A DNA stretch of 64,000 nt from Oryzomonas sagensis (GCF_008802355.1 NZ_VZRA01000007.1:62001-126000); one strand, 5' to 3'; positions 15,499 to 25,436 are shown, counted from the first letter of the stretch. Made by a program: numbers and translations. Notes: generated from the sequence alone by a model not told the origin.

Positions 15499-16514
15499 TA
15501 GAATTGCCGCAGGAACCGCACGTCGTTCTCGAAAAGCAGGCGCATGTCGCTGATGCCGTACTTCAACATGGCGATGCGTTCGATGCCCATCCCGAAGGCA
15601 AAACCGGATACCTCTTCGGCATCGTAGTTGACGTGACGGTAGACCTCGGGATCAACCATGCCGGCTCCCAGTATCTCGAGCCAGCCGGTGTTTTTGCAGA
15701 CCCGGCACCCCTTGCCGCCACAGATGACGCAGGCGATATCCACCTCGGCCGAGGGCTCGGTAAACGGGAAAAAGCTGGGACGCAAACGAACGCCGGTCTT
15801 TTGGCCGAACAACTGATTGGTGAATATGGTCAGTATGCCCTTCAAGTCGCCGAAGGTGATGCCCTGGTCCACCATCAGCCCCTCGACCTGATGAAACATG
15901 GGGGAATGGGTGGCATCGGAATCGCAGCGGTAGACCGTACCCGGGGCAATGATGCGCACCGGCGGCTTCTGCTTCAGCATCGTCCGGATCTGGACCGGTG
16001 ACGTATGGGTGCGCAGCAGCAGGTTGTTTTCGACGAAAAAGGTGTCCTGCATGTCCCGGGCAGGGTGCTCCGGGGGAAAGTTGAGCGCCTCGAAGTTGTA
16101 CCAATCATGCTCGATCTCAGGGCCTTCCGCGACGGAAAATCCCAGGCCGGCGAAGATATCGCAGACCTCTTCGACCACCAGGGAGATGGGATGCTTGGTG
16201 CCGTTGGCTGGGCGACGGCCAGGCAAGGTGACATCGATCCGTTCGGATTGCAGCCGCTGGCTCCTGGCCGCTTCACGCGTTGTTTCCAGTGCTGCGTCAA
16301 GGCTGGCCTCGACCTCTGCCTTGACGGTATTGACCAACTGTCCGACAAGCGGTCGTTCCTCGGGGGTGAGCGCACCGAGCCCCTTCATGAGAGCGGTCAA
16401 CTCTCCTTTGCGGCCGAGGAATCTGACCCGTATTTCCTGAAGGGCTTCCTCGCTGGAAACGGCGGCTATGGCCTTTACGGCCTCGTCTCTCAATCTTTCA
16501 AGTTGTTCCCGCAT
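15498..16514 (-). CDS. pheS: Phenylalanine-tRNA ligase alpha subunit
   Basis: A 338-residue PheS, the usual length. An N-terminal coiled-coil region (about 1-90) binds tRNA. The class II catalytic core follows: motif 2 ([32 protein letters not shown]) and motif 3 ([18 protein letters not shown]). It includes a small [17 protein letters not shown] cysteine cluster also found in other PheS proteins. The ATG at 16514 begins [16 protein letters not shown]; the longer open frame has no support. It is downstream of rplT behind a terminator, so some transcription must start in 16515-16669, where I found no convincing -35/-10. Confidence 0.96.
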   Translation of the reverse strand: MREQLERLRDEAVKAIAAVSSEEALQEIRVRFLGRKGELTALMKGLGALTPEERPLVGQLVNTVKAEVEASLDAALETTREAARSQRLQSERIDVTLPGRRPANGTKHPISLVVEEVCDIFAGLGFSVAEGPEIEHDWYNFEALNFPPEHPARDMQDTFFVENNLLLRTHTSPVQIRTMLKQKPPVRIIAPGTVYRCDSDATHSPMFHQVEGLMVDQGITFGDLKGILTIFTNQLFGQKTGVRLRPSFFPFTEPSAEVDIACVICGGKGCRVCKNTGWLEILGAGMVDPEVYRHVNYDAEEVSGFAFGMGIERIAMLKYGISDMRLLFENDVRFLRQF

Positions 16515-16669
16515 GTTAGTAAACCCCGTAATCAGATGAATCTGCAAAATCACTCGGCTGCCCGATACGAATCCCGGAGAATAGGGAAAACTCGCGGCTG
16601 TCTGCCAAAACGGCAAGCAAGGGGACTGAACGGGGCAATGAAGGGATCAAGCCGATTCGTGAACCTTAC

Positions 16670-16701
16670 AAAAAAAGGAATGGGACTGTTCATCCCATTC
16701 C
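16670..16701 (-). terminator. Terminator after rplT
   Basis: GGAATGGG pairs with CCCATTCC across a nine-base loop, followed by seven T on the minus strand. It separates infC-rpmI-rplT from pheST and may be partial read-through. Confidence 0.88.
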
Positions 16702-16729
16702 CTCGGTTTTGAAAGCGAAACCGGCCTGC

Positions 16730-17083
16730 TTAGATGCCAGCCTTGGCAAGGGTAGCGATCTGGCTGAACCCGGTCGGATCGGATACGGCGATGTCGGCCA
16801 GAACCTTACGGTCGATCTGCACATTGGCCTTTTTGAGGCCGAAGATGAATTTGCTGTACGACAGCCCGTTGAGGCGGGAAGCCGCGTTGATGCGGGTGAT
16901 CCACAGACTGCGGAAATCACGCTTTTTGACACGACGGTCGCGGAAAGCGTAATTAAGGGCCCGGTCAACCGCTTCGGTCGCACTGCGGAACAATTTGCTC
17001 CGTGCGCCCCGGAAACCCTTGGCAAGTTTTAATACCTTGTTGCGTCTGCGTCTCGCTTTGAATCCTCTTTTTACGCGTGGCAT
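16730..17083 (-). CDS. rplT: 50S ribosomal protein L20
   Basis: A 117-residue L20, with the highly basic N-terminus [18 protein letters not shown] and the conserved [15 protein letters not shown] and [16 protein letters not shown] stretches. L20 is an early assembly protein of the large subunit and in other bacteria represses its own operon by binding the infC-rpmI leader. It is the third gene of the infC-rpmI-rplT set and ends just upstream of an intrinsic terminator. The 195-base gap to rpmI contains nothing recognisable. Confidence 0.97.
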   Translation of the reverse strand: MPRVKRGFKARRRRNKVLKLAKGFRGARSKLFRSATEAVDRALNYAFRDRRVKKRDFRSLWITRINAASRLNGLSYSKFIFGLKKANVQIDRKVLADIAVSDPTGFSQIATLAKAGI

Positions 17084-17278
17084 GTTCTACTCCTTCATGA
17101 TGAATTTCGCCCGATCCATAAGGGGAGACAGGTCCTCATGGTTCTTGGCATTATGCCGTTTCACCCGTGTGCGCAGGAGTGGGGCTCCATGGCGGCGAAG
17201 CGGTACTGTCCGCATCCGTCGCCACATTCCGCACCCAGCCGCGTGGTGCAAACGGTGAAAGCAGGTTATGAAATCGCC

Positions 17279-17476
17279 CTATTTGTAGGGAATCAATTTG
17301 GCAATATTTTTCTGGTCCACATCGGCGACCATAGCGCTCTGACGCAGATTCCGCTTATTCTTGCGGGTCTTGGGGGTCAGAATATGGCTGGTAAAGGCTT
17401 TGCTGCGTTTGATGCGGCCGGTCCCCGTCTTTTTGAAGCGCTTGGCGGCACCGCGGTTTGTTTTGATCTTCGGCAT
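17279..17476 (-). CDS. rpmI: 50S ribosomal protein L35
   Basis: A 65-residue L35 beginning [20 protein letters not shown], with the family's [20 protein letters not shown] stretch. The length is standard. It lies 45 bases after infC and precedes rplT, the normal order. Confidence 0.97.
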   Translation of the reverse strand: MPKIKTNRGAAKRFKKTGTGRIKRSKAFTSHILTPKTRKNKRNLRQSAMVADVDQKNIAKLIPYK

Positions 17477-17521
17477 TGGTTCTTCTCCTTATGTGCAATG
17501 GTAAACGGTAACTGGAATCCG

Positions 17522-18040
17522 CTATTTTTTAACCTTCGGAGCAACAATCATATACATATTGCGGCCATCGACACGCGGCTGGGACTCGATCACGGCGACG
17601 TCCTGCAGTTCGGTGGCAAAGCGTTCAATCACGGCGCGCCCGATATCCATGTGGGTGATCTCCCGCCCCCGGAACACCAGCGTCACCTTCGCCTTGTTCC
17701 CCTCTTCGAGGAACCGCCTGACGTGCTTGATCTTGAACATGAGGTCATGTTCATCGGTTTTAGGCCGCAGCTTGATCTCTTTGACCTCGACATGAACCTG
17801 TTTTTTCTTGGCTTCCTGCAGCTTTTTGCTCTGCTGGTATTTGAACTTCCCGTAGTCCATGATCCGGCAGACAGGCGGAACCGCCGTCGGAGAGACTTCC
17901 ACCAGGTCGAGCTGCTGTTGTTCGGCGAGTTCCAGCGCCTTGGAAGTAGGAATGACGCCGAGCGCCTCGCCATCGGCGCCGATGACACGGATTTCCGTGG
18001 CGCGGATGGTATTGTTGATGTTCACGGTCGGTTTTGCTAT
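17522..18040 (-). CDS. infC: Translation initiation factor IF-3 (probable AUA start)
   Basis: IF-3 of 172 residues from the proposed start. It has the N-terminal domain (NNTIRATEIRVIGADGEALG), linker, and C-terminal domain ending in the conserved MYMIVAPKVKK. The longest ATG/GTG-started frame begins with a GTG at 18025, but the good AGGAGG site lies 22 bases before it. The same site is exactly seven bases from an ATA at 18040-18038, which would add AKPTV, the usual IF-3 beginning. infC is known for non-standard start codons (AUU, AUC, AUA) that let IF-3 repress itself, so I take ATA as the start. thrS ends 16 bases upstream. Confidence 0.93.
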   Translation of the reverse strand: MAKPTVNINNTIRATEIRVIGADGEALGVIPTSKALELAEQQQLDLVEVSPTAVPPVCRIMDYGKFKYQQSKKLQEAKKKQVHVEVKEIKLRPKTDEHDLMFKIKHVRRFLEEGNKAKVTLVFRGREITHMDIGRAVIERFATELQDVAVIESQPRVDGRNMYMIVAPKVKK

Positions 18041-18056
18041 GACTGCACCTCCTGAA

Positions 18057-19967
18057 TTACCTGAAGTTCCTGCATTCTAAGGCAATGAAATCGACGAAAT
18101 CGGCAGGCGTCATGGGCTGCAGGTTTTTGCCGTCGCGATAGCGTGGCGTCACGGTCCCCTGCTCCACCTCTTTGTCACCGATCACCAACATATAAGGAAC
18201 CTTCTGCAACTGAGCCTCGCGAATCTTGAAACTCAGCTTTTCATTACGGAAATCCGCCTGCACCCTGACGCCGGCTGCCCTGAGAAGCGCCTGCACTTCC
18301 TGAGCGAACGCGATCTGGTTATCGGTGACGGTCAGCACGATGGCCTGAACCGGGGAGAGCCAGAGCGGGAAGCTGCCGGCAAAGTGTTCTATCAGAACGC
18401 CGATAAAACGCTCGATGGAACCGAGAATCACCCGGTGGACCATGACGGGCCGTTTTTTCTCCCCATCCGGCCCGATATAATTGAGATCAAAGCGCTCCGG
18501 AAGGGTAAAATCACACTGGATAGTAGCACACTGCCACCGCCTGTCAAGACAATCGCGCAATTTGATGTCTATCTTGGGTCCGTAGAACGCACCGTCGCCC
18601 TCGTTGATCTCGTAGGGACGGCCGGAATCCTTGAGCGCCGACAGGAGTGCGTTGGTGGCCAACTCCCAGGAGGCATCGTCACCGATGGACTTTTCCGGGC
18701 GGGTGGACAGTTCCATCTCGTACTCGAACCCGAAGATCGCCATGACGTCGCTGACAAAGGCAAGAACACCCTTGATCTCGGCATCCAGTTGCTCCGGAGT
18801 GCAGAGGATATGGGCGTCGTCCTGGGTGAAGCAGCGGACCCGCAAAAGGCCGTGCAGTACGCCGGCCCGCTCGTGGCGGTGCACCGTGCCCAGTTCGAAA
18901 TAGCGCAACGGCAGGTCGCGGTAGCTGCGAAGCTGGGACTTGTAGATCATCATGTGGGCAAGGCAGTTCATCGGCTTGATGCCGAAGCTCTGCTCGTCCA
19001 CCTCGGTAAAGTACATATTCTCGCGGTAGTTCTCGTAATGCCCGGAGCGCTGCCACAATTCGGTCTTGAGGATCTGGGGGCCCACCACGATGTCGTAACC
19101 GCGCTTGAGGTGTTCCTTGCGTTCGAAGTCTTCCAAAACCGTACGCAACATGGCCCCCTTGGGGTGCCAGATGGCAAAGCCTGCGCCGACCTCGTCGGAA
19201 AAGGAGAAGAGATCCAGGTCACGTCCCAGCTTGCGGTGATCGCGGCGCTTGGCCTCTTCCAGGCGATTCAGATAGGCTTCAAGCTCCTTCTTGTCCACAA
19301 AGGCCGTGCCGTAGATGCGTTGCAGCATACGGTTCTTCTCATCGCCGCGCCAATAGGCACCGGCAATGGAGAGCAGCTTGAAGGCTTTGATGCGGGAGGT
19401 GCTGGGCACGTGGGGGCCGCGGCAGAGGTCGGCAAATTCACCCTGGCTATAGACCGACACCGTTTCAACGCCTAAGTCGTTGATCAGTTCGGTCTTGTAG
19501 GGCTCACCCATTTCCTCAAACATACGGATAGCGTCAGCACTGGCCAGCACCCGACGCTCAAGCTTCAGATCGGCCGCGGCAAACTCGGACATCTTGGCCT
19601 CGATACGCTCCAAATCTTCCGGGGTAAAGGGCCGGTCCATATCGAAATCGTAGTAAAAGCCGGTCTCAATGGCCGGACCGATGGTCACCTTGGCCTGGGG
19701 AAACAACTCCTTCACCGCCTGGGCCATCAGGTGCGAGGCCGAATGACGAATAATTTCCAAGGCTTCGGGGCTTTTTTCGGTGATGATCTCCACATGCGCG
19801 CCGTCGCTCACGGGTGCGGTGAGGTCAACCAGTTCGCCATTGATCTTGCCGGCCAGGGCGGCTTTCGCAAGACCGGCTCCAATGGATGCTGCCAGATCGA
19901 AAACGTTCGCGCCTGCGGGAAGTTCCCTTACGGAACCGTCAGGAAGCGTGATATTGATACTCGCCAT
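18057..19967 (-). CDS. thrS: Threonine-tRNA ligase
   Basis: A 636-residue ThrRS. Domains: TGS (1-60, [16 protein letters not shown]), the editing domain (about 62-225, with [10 protein letters not shown] and the zinc-like YCRGPH pattern as [10 protein letters not shown]), the class II core (about 240-530, with [20 protein letters not shown], motif 2 [20 protein letters not shown] and motif 3 [18 protein letters not shown]) and the anticodon-binding domain. The Met-Cys-His zinc set (C in MNCLAH, H in QDDAHI, H in HRVILGS) is present. The ATG at 19967 has AGGAGA upstream; the open frame extends 23 codons more but reads through the tRNA-Val terminator. Confidence 0.97.
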   Translation of the reverse strand: MASINITLPDGSVRELPAGANVFDLAASIGAGLAKAALAGKINGELVDLTAPVSDGAHVEIITEKSPEALEIIRHSASHLMAQAVKELFPQAKVTIGPAIETGFYYDFDMDRPFTPEDLERIEAKMSEFAAADLKLERRVLASADAIRMFEEMGEPYKTELINDLGVETVSVYSQGEFADLCRGPHVPSTSRIKAFKLLSIAGAYWRGDEKNRMLQRIYGTAFVDKKELEAYLNRLEEAKRRDHRKLGRDLDLFSFSDEVGAGFAIWHPKGAMLRTVLEDFERKEHLKRGYDIVVGPQILKTELWQRSGHYENYRENMYFTEVDEQSFGIKPMNCLAHMMIYKSQLRSYRDLPLRYFELGTVHRHERAGVLHGLLRVRCFTQDDAHILCTPEQLDAEIKGVLAFVSDVMAIFGFEYEMELSTRPEKSIGDDASWELATNALLSALKDSGRPYEINEGDGAFYGPKIDIKLRDCLDRRWQCATIQCDFTLPERFDLNYIGPDGEKKRPVMVHRVILGSIERFIGVLIEHFAGSFPLWLSPVQAIVLTVTDNQIAFAQEVQALLRAAGVRVQADFRNEKLSFKIREAQLQKVPYMLVIGDKEVEQGTVTPRYRDGKNLQPMTPADFVDFIALECRNFR

Positions 19968-20006
19968 ACCAATCTCCTGTGTACTACCGACCTTATGACA
20001 TCCAAA

Positions 20007-20033
20007 CAGAAAAGGCATCGAAACATCGATGCC
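20007..20033 (-). terminator. Hairpin terminator between tRNA-Val and thrS
   Basis: GGCATCGA-TGTT-TCGATGCC followed by TTTTCTGTTT on the minus strand. It most simply ends the tRNA-Val transcript, but it also lies 40 bases upstream of the thrS start and could act as an attenuator. Confidence 0.75.
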
Positions 20034-20074
20034 CACGCTTGCAGCTTTGCTTAAGCACTGCTTCTTCTTTTAAA

Positions 20075-20150
20075 TGGTAGGCGCGGGCGGTCTCGAACCG
20101 CCGACCTCTACCGTGTCAAGGTAGCGCTCTCCCCCTGAGCTACGCGCCTA
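20075..20150 (-). tRNA. tRNA-Val(GAC)
   Basis: 76 bases with encoded CCA. Acceptor TAGGCGCG pairs with CGCGCCTA, the D-arm is AGCTCAGGGGGAGAGC, the anticodon loop TTGACAC gives GAC, and the T-arm has GGTTCGAGACC. It lies upstream of thrS on the same strand and has its own terminator. Confidence 0.95.
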
Positions 20151-20230
20151 CAAAAAGCTGGAAAGTAATAGCAACATACCGTGAGCTTGTCAAGCAGATA
20201 TTTTCGAAAATTACCACAAGGGGACATGCG

Positions 20231-20274
20231 ATCGGCAGCGGCATCAGCCGTTAGCGGCTGATGCCGCTGCCGAT
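20231..20274. repeat. Perfect 20-bp hairpin downstream of the VWA lipoprotein gene
   Basis: A 20-base arm beginning ATCGGCAGCGG and ending CAGCCG is followed by a TTAG loop and its perfect complement. It lies 28 bases beyond the stop codon of the VWA gene. Neither side has a U-run, so it is not a standard intrinsic terminator; it may stabilise the 3' end of the mRNA. Confidence 0.7.
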
Positions 20275-20301
20275 GGTGGAACGAGGTGGCTCCAATGACC
20301 A

Positions 20302-21645
20302 CTACTTGCAGCCGATGGCCGTTGTCGCAAATTCTCCATAATTACCATTGTCATCGATCTTGACATCCAAGGCAACCGAAGCGCCACCGGTTGAGGCGGT
20401 GTTGTATACTATTTTGTATTGCGAGGCCAATATGTTTGAGATTTTACTGAATATCCCCTGTAGATCGGCAGCGTTAGAAGTCGAAGTCGAAAAGCTCTGC
20501 CCGCCGGTCTGAAGTGCCAATTGCTGCATCAGCGTCGGGTAGGAATGGTTTGGATGGAGAATCGTGACCGTGAAAACCGGTATCTTTTGGGCGATGGCAT
20601 GGTTGATGAGATCGGTCAGGGTATGCGTTTTCGGGATATCCTCCCCGTCGGAAAGCAGGATCACAATTCGCTGATCGTTGGTTCGTGCGGCGGTGTTATC
20701 AACCGCGGCATAGGTTGAATCCCAGATCGAAGACGTCGATGAATCATAGGCATAAGGTGCATCGATAGCGTTTTTCAAAACCTGCACCGAGGAAGCCAAT
20801 GGATAAAAAGATGTTGGATGGTAGTCTGTCGCAAATTTCATGATCGACACTTCGTCGGTTGTTTGCACGGTTGCAACCAGCGAATCAATGAAGCCTTTCG
20901 TGTTATCCTGCATCCACTGCTGTTCAGCAAGACTCAGACTGCCGCTATAATCCATCGCCAAGGTAACGGAGAGTGGGGCCCTTGCCACAACCGATGTTAC
21001 GACCGGGGCAGGGTTCGTAATGGGAATCCCATTTTCAGTTACCGTAAAGACAGGCGATGTCACGGTCGCTGGTTGACCGGCGCTGTCGGCCACGGTCACA
21101 AGGAACCCAAGGGTCTTTGGAGTGGCACTGCAGCCATCCCTTATGATCTCGCTGGCTTTCAGATCAAGGGCCGTCCCCTTCCCGCTCAACCCTACCGTTA
21201 CCGTCTTATTTGCGGGGTCATTCGAAGTGATCGTCAGGTTGTCGGTGTAAACCTGCTGGTTTTGGGGAACAAGTTGGATGGACGACATGCAGGTGGCTGA
21301 TGGTGCAATGCTTTTCCCGGAACAGGCATCCGTGGCAATCTTGAATGGCGAACTCGCCCCCTTCTCCAGAGCAAGCGCCACAATAGTCAGGTTTGCCGAA
21401 CCGGTGTTCGTTATCGTTAGGAGTTGAGTGGAAGAGCCATTAACGACAACCGCCCCAAGGTTCACAGAACTTTGGGTCGAAATTGTGGGAGATGTCGTGG
21501 ATGGCGAAGGTGTCGAACCGCCTCCACCTCCGCTCGTGCCGGCGCCCCCCCCTCCTCCGCCGCAACCAGAGAGAGCTAGAATGAACAGGCCGATGATATA
21601 GGGAGAACACGGACGTCGAACGGCTTTCTTGATTTGCTTGAACAT
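20302..21645 (-). CDS. VWA-domain lipoprotein with choice-of-anchor-D-like domain
   Basis: A 447-residue exported protein. The N-terminus has a lipoprotein signal, IIGLFILALSGCGG, with the lipobox Cys followed by a long glycine/serine/proline linker. Then comes an ASPM-SPD2-Hydin/choice-of-anchor D-like beta-sandwich (STQLLTITNTGSANLTIVAL through TSNDPANKTVTVGLSGKG). The C-terminal half is a von Willebrand A domain with the MIDAS motif DYSGSLS, a later ILLSDGEDIPKTH, and TILHPNHSYP. The ATG at 21645 has AGAGG upstream and puts the signal at the N-terminus; the open frame is 12 codons longer. It stands alone. The likely role is surface adhesion or metal-dependent protein binding, not defined. 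Confidence 0.82.
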   Translation of the reverse strand: MFKQIKKAVRRPCSPYIIGLFILALSGCGGGGGGAGTSGGGGGSTPSPSTTSPTISTQSSVNLGAVVVNGSSTQLLTITNTGSANLTIVALALEKGASSPFKIATDACSGKSIAPSATCMSSIQLVPQNQQVYTDNLTITSNDPANKTVTVGLSGKGTALDLKASEIIRDGCSATPKTLGFLVTVADSAGQPATVTSPVFTVTENGIPITNPAPVVTSVVARAPLSVTLAMDYSGSLSLAEQQWMQDNTKGFIDSLVATVQTTDEVSIMKFATDYHPTSFYPLASSVQVLKNAIDAPYAYDSSTSSIWDSTYAAVDNTAARTNDQRIVILLSDGEDIPKTHTLTDLINHAIAQKIPVFTVTILHPNHSYPTLMQQLALQTGGQSFSTSTSNAADLQGIFSKISNILASQYKIVYNTASTGGASVALDVKIDDNGNYGEFATTAIGCK

Positions 21646-22365
21646 GGCAGCCTCTTTCTGACCGGAAAACTTCCGTACCACCGATTCCCAAGACGTTTAT
21701 GATCTGGACGTGAGCACCTGCCCCCATACTACAGGCCTGCTGGTATCAGGCATACTTTTACAACCACACTTTCAGAGGCATTAACAAGCACAGATTATGC
21801 CAGCCCACGTTCAGACGGGCGTAAATTCCGGCAACAGCCGACAGACATCAGTAAAACCATTGAAATTTGGCCCTATTTTCCCGTTGTGATATTCATTCGG
21901 ACAGTCGGGAAGGATGATGCTGGTTACGGTTCCTTGGCGCTCCATATCATCATATTTTGTGTTTTGCGGATTAGAGGCGAGTTTCCTCCCTGGGCAACGA
22001 GGCGCATTAACCTAACAATATTAATCATTTTATGAAAGGATACCGCAGAATTGCCTTTGTGCAAGCCTACCTGCCGAATGTGTCGGAATGATTAACACCC
22101 GTCGTACAAAGATTCCGACAACGCACCATCAGCAGGTATGTGGTAAATGCAAGGCCGACAAATCAGCGAAAGGCAATACCTGATTCCGTAGCAACCAAGG
22201 GATGTATGTAGTGGGAGGGTAATTCGGGGAAACGAAGCGTTCCGTGGTGACACGCACCAACATTTATATTCAGGGCCGGCATCGCCAATCCACATCACGC
22301 AGTAGAACAGGGGGTTCAACCGCACACGAGAAAGCTGCTGCAAGCCCCTCAGGGATCAGCACTGT
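21646..22365. other. 720-bp stretch without a recognisable gene
   Basis: No open frame here has a ribosome site, family resemblance or coding-like composition; the frames present on both strands are short and compositionally odd. It contains an inverted repeat at 22081-22120 and several AT-rich patches. It may be a decayed gene or a long regulatory gap. Confidence 0.5.
22081..22120. repeat. Inverted repeat TGTCGGAAT / ATTCCGACA
   Basis: Perfect nine-base arms separated by 22 bases, inside the gene-free stretch. Spacing is too long for a simple protein dyad, so a hairpin or a remnant of a mobile repeat is more likely. Confidence 0.5.
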
Positions 22366-23841
22366 TTATGGAGTTACCTGCCTTTCCAGCAGGGCCACGT
22401 TTTCCACATGAACCGTCTGGGGAAACATGTCTACCGGCTGGATTTCCCGGCAACAATAGCCACGGCTTTTCAGGGCCACCAAGTCGCGCGCCAGGCTCTG
22501 GGGATAGCAGGACACATAGATAATCCTGGAAGGGGCCAGAGCTGCAACCGTATCCAGCACATCCGGCACACACCCCTTGCGGGGCGGGTTGAGCACCGCA
22601 ACGTCGATCCGCTCCCCTTCCTCCGCCAGATCTTCGAGTAGCTCCGCCGCATCACCGGCTTCGAAGCGGCAGTTTTTACGGCCATTGAGCTTGGCATTCC
22701 GACGGGCATCCGCCACCGCCTCTTCCACGACCTCGATACCGATCACCTGCGCCGCCTGATCGGCCAGAAACAACGCTATCCCGCCGATGCCGCAATAGAG
22801 GTCGAGCACGTTCTCCCCGCCCCCCAGACCGGCCCAGCGCTTCACCTGTTCGTAGATCAGGCGCGCACCCGAGTTATTGACCTGGAAAAACGACCGGGGG
22901 GAGACCTGAAACGCCACATCGCCGATCCTCTCCGTCAGGTAGTGCTGGGGCGTCAGGAAGTAATCCTTTTGTCCCAAAATGACATTCCCCTCGGAGGCGT
23001 TCACGTTCTGGGCCATGACCTCGATTTCGGGTGTCATTTCCTGGACAAAGCGCCCCAGGTGATGAATCTCATTATAGGAGCGCCGGGCCGTCACAAAGAC
23101 CACCATGGCTTTGCGCTCATGCACGGAAACCCGCACCACAAGATAGCGCAGCAGCCCCATCTTGCTCTGGGGGTTGTAGACCGGCACCTTCAGCTTGACG
23201 ATCCCCTGCCTCACCGCTTCCACGACCCGATTGATCAGCGGGTGATGGAGCGGACATTGATCCAGATCGTAGACATCGTGGCTGGCGCGACGGTAGATGC
23301 CGATAAACGGATCGGACCATTTGCCGGCGATGGTTAGTTTCGCCGTGGTGCGATAGTGGATCAGATTTTCCGGAGAGAGCAGCGGGTGAACGGTAATACC
23401 CGCCAACTCGCTATGTTTGGCCAATTCCGCCAGGATCATCCCACGTTTCCAGGCGGTCTGCTCACGGTACTTCATGGCGATCAAAGGACAACCGAGGCAA
23501 TCGGCGCTTTCCGTGCAGGGAGGGCGTTTACTGCGCAGCGGCGAAGGGTGCAGCAGTTTGAGCGTGTGGCCATAGGCCGTGCCGCGGGAAATTTGCTCAA
23601 TTCTGACCAGGACGACATCGCTCGGCAGGGCCCCGCCGACCCGGAGCGTCATACCGTCGTCGGTACGCGCCGTACCGTAGCCATCCTCATCCAGGGCGGT
23701 TATGGCAAACTCCATCACCGCATTGCGTTTGATTTGGGGGGTCCAGCGGGTGTCCTTGGATACAGCAACAGTACCATGTGGGGAAGCGGGCTGCTTTACG
23801 GGGCGTTTTCCCCCTCGTTTTATTTCACGTTCATCTTTCAC
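22366..23841 (-). CDS. rlmD: 23S rRNA (uracil-C5)-methyltransferase, RlmD/TrmA family
   Basis: A 491-residue RNA m5U methyltransferase. After a basic leader there is a TRAM domain (about 40-100), then a cysteine set for a 4Fe-4S cluster (CTESADCLGCPLI and, further on, CPLHHP), then the catalytic domain. SAM binding is at VLDLYCGIGGIALFLAD, the catalytic cysteine is in YVSCYPQSLARDL, and the NPPRKGC motif is present. The family methylates U1939 or U747 of 23S rRNA; which site is not certain, so the symbol is tentative. Its start overlaps rdgB by four bases (ATGA), giving the operon rph-rdgB-rlmD. Confidence 0.88.
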   Translation of the reverse strand: MKDEREIKRGGKRPVKQPASPHGTVAVSKDTRWTPQIKRNAVMEFAITALDEDGYGTARTDDGMTLRVGGALPSDVVLVRIEQISRGTAYGHTLKLLHPSPLRSKRPPCTESADCLGCPLIAMKYREQTAWKRGMILAELAKHSELAGITVHPLLSPENLIHYRTTAKLTIAGKWSDPFIGIYRRASHDVYDLDQCPLHHPLINRVVEAVRQGIVKLKVPVYNPQSKMGLLRYLVVRVSVHERKAMVVFVTARRSYNEIHHLGRFVQEMTPEIEVMAQNVNASEGNVILGQKDYFLTPQHYLTERIGDVAFQVSPRSFFQVNNSGARLIYEQVKRWAGLGGGENVLDLYCGIGGIALFLADQAAQVIGIEVVEEAVADARRNAKLNGRKNCRFEAGDAAELLEDLAEEGERIDVAVLNPPRKGCVPDVLDTVAALAPSRIIYVSCYPQSLARDLVALKSRGYCCREIQPVDMFPQTVHVENVALLERQVTP

Positions 23842-24440
23842 GATTTATTGCACCCTTCCTGTAGATACCCCTGAAACAGGCGGAAGGCCTGTCCCCGGTG
23901 ACTGATACGATTCTTTTCATCGACGCCGAGTTCCGCCATGGTCCGGTCACAGCCATCGACCAGAAAAAGCGGATCATAGCCAAAGCCGCCTTCGCCGCGT
24001 GCGGCGTCGAGAATGCGCCCCCCCACCCTGCCGGTGAAGAGATGCGTATCGCCGGCGGGTGTCACAAAAGCCAGCGTACAGACAAAGGCCGCCGTTCTCG
24101 ATTCAGGCGGCACTCCCGCCAGTTCGGTAAGCAACTTGGCATTGTTGGCGGCATCCCCGGCTCCTTCGCCGGCAAAACGGGCCGAATAGACGCCGGGACG
24201 CCCTTCAAGCGCATCCACCACCAGGCCGGAATCGTCTGCCAGGGCCGGCAGCCCACTGAAGCTGGCGGCCTCACGGGCCTTTTTCAGGGCATTTTCCGCA
24301 AAGGTGGCGCCATCCTCCACCGTATCCGGAAATCCTGCAAAATCGCCGGAGCACCGAACCGAAGCGACCAGGCCGGCCAGCAGGGCCTGAATCTCCACCA
24401 GCTTGCCCCGGTTACGCGTGGCAACGATGAGCTCTTTCAT
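23838..24440 (-). CDS. rdgB: XTP/dITP pyrophosphatase (RdgB/HAM1)
   Basis: A 200-residue house-cleaning nucleotide pyrophosphatase that removes dITP, dXTP and XTP. Features: [12 protein letters not shown] at the N-terminus (substrate and metal loop), [20 protein letters not shown] (catalytic Asp and metal site), GGFGYDPLF (base-binding loop) and the C-terminal NRISHRGQA. Length is standard. It overlaps rph by four bases and rlmD by four, so all three are translationally coupled. Confidence 0.95.
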   Translation of the reverse strand: MKELIVATRNRGKLVEIQALLAGLVASVRCSGDFAGFPDTVEDGATFAENALKKAREAASFSGLPALADDSGLVVDALEGRPGVYSARFAGEGAGDAANNAKLLTELAGVPPESRTAAFVCTLAFVTPAGDTHLFTGRVGGRILDAARGEGGFGYDPLFLVDGCDRTMAELGVDEKNRISHRGQAFRLFQGYLQEGCNKS

Positions 24441-25156
24441 CCCCGCAGAGCCTCCTGCTGAAAGGCAAAGAGCTGCTGTATGCCGGCCATGGCCTGGCCG
24501 CGCATGGCGTCCATCTGGTCAATGGTGAACGGTTCGGCCTCCGCCGTCCCCTGGACTTCCACAAAGCGGCCACTGGATGTCATGACAAAATTCATGTCGA
24601 CCTCAGCGCTGGAGTCCTCCAGGTAATTCAGGTCCAGCATCGGCTCGCCGGCAATAATGCCGACGCTGACCGCTGCCACGGCCTCCTTGAGCGGGATATC
24701 GGCAAAAACGCCCTTGTCGCGGAGCCCGGCCAACGCATCGGCCAGGGCGACATATGCCCCGGTGATGGAGGCGGTTCGCGTGCCGCCGTCAGCCTGGATC
24801 ACGTCGCAATCGATATAAATGGACCGCTCACCCAACCGGGTCAGGTCGGTAACGGCGCGCAACGAGCGGCCGATCAGGCGCTGGATCTCCAGTGTCCGGC
24901 CGGTTTGCTTTCCTTTCGCCGCCTCACGCGGCGACCGGGTATGGGTGGCCCGGGGCAGCATGGCATACTCGGCAGTTACCCACCCGGTTCCCCTGCCCTT
25001 CAAAAACGGCGGGACGGATTCCTCCACCGATGCCGTACAGATGACCCGCGTATCGCCGAATGCGATCAGCACGGAGCCCTCGGCGTGTTTGGTGAAGTTG
25101 CGCGTGATGGTGATGGGGCGCAAATCGCAGCATCCCCTGCCGTCATTCCTTGTCAT
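24437..25156 (-). CDS. rph: Ribonuclease PH
   Basis: A 239-residue phosphate-dependent exonuclease that trims tRNA 3' ends. It has [40 protein letters not shown] with the phosphate-binding arginines, [20 protein letters not shown] and [20 protein letters not shown]. The ATG at 25156 (start of MTRNDGRG) has AAGGAG seven bases upstream; the 13 extra codons of the open frame are unsupported. It is first in the rph-rdgB-rlmD unit, 124 bases after the small zinc-ribbon gene. Confidence 0.95.
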   Translation of the reverse strand: MTRNDGRGCCDLRPITITRNFTKHAEGSVLIAFGDTRVICTASVEESVPPFLKGRGTGWVTAEYAMLPRATHTRSPREAAKGKQTGRTLEIQRLIGRSLRAVTDLTRLGERSIYIDCDVIQADGGTRTASITGAYVALADALAGLRDKGVFADIPLKEAVAAVSVGIIAGEPMLDLNYLEDSSAEVDMNFVMTSSGRFVEVQGTAEAEPFTIDQMDAMRGQAMAGIQQLFAFQQEALRG

Positions 25157-25220
25157 TGCATCACTCCTTCCGGTAAAAAACTGGAAGGTGTTCAATATCC
25201 TTTCGTTGCCCGTGTGTCAA

Positions 25221-25250
25221 ACAAAAAGGGAACCTGAAACAGGTCCCCTT
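25221..25250 (-). terminator. Terminator after the small zinc-ribbon gene
   Basis: AAGGGGACCTG-TTT-CAGGTTCCCTT followed by TTTGTTTG on the minus strand, 30 bases past the stop codon at 25281. It separates the small gene from rph. Confidence 0.8.
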
Positions 25251-25280
25251 GTTTGTGAAAGCCTCATGTATAGTGTTCTA

Positions 25281-25436
25281 TCAGCCGAGGTGTGTGTCGT
25301 TGCAACGCGTCCGGTTGGCAAGAATGGTGGAGTCGAGCATTTCACCACAGCACGTGCATTTCCATGCATCGAACGAGCGGACAAAATCGTAGAACTTCTC
25401 GGCGAACATACGGCCCTTGCAGCGTGGACATTGCAT
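25281..25436 (-). CDS. Small zinc-ribbon protein (51 residues)
   Basis: A short gene easily missed by length filters. It begins MQCPRCKGRMFAEKFYDF and continues to SFDAWKCTCCGEMLD, ending in a stop at 25281. Cysteines 3 and 6 pair with 27 and 30 (plus Cys29) to make a rubredoxin-like zinc knuckle. AGGAG lies upstream of the ATG and a clear terminator follows, so it is a complete monocistronic gene. I recall similar tiny CPRCKGRM proteins in other Geobacter genomes, but the function is unknown; nucleic-acid or protein binding would be typical. Confidence 0.82.
   Translation of the reverse strand: MQCPRCKGRMFAEKFYDFVRSFDAWKCTCCGEMLDSTILANRTRCNDTHLG

Noticed and set aside
22092-22343. 83-residue minus-strand frame in the empty 0.7-kb stretch
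   Set aside because: No ribosome site, Cys-rich random-looking composition and no recognisable domain.
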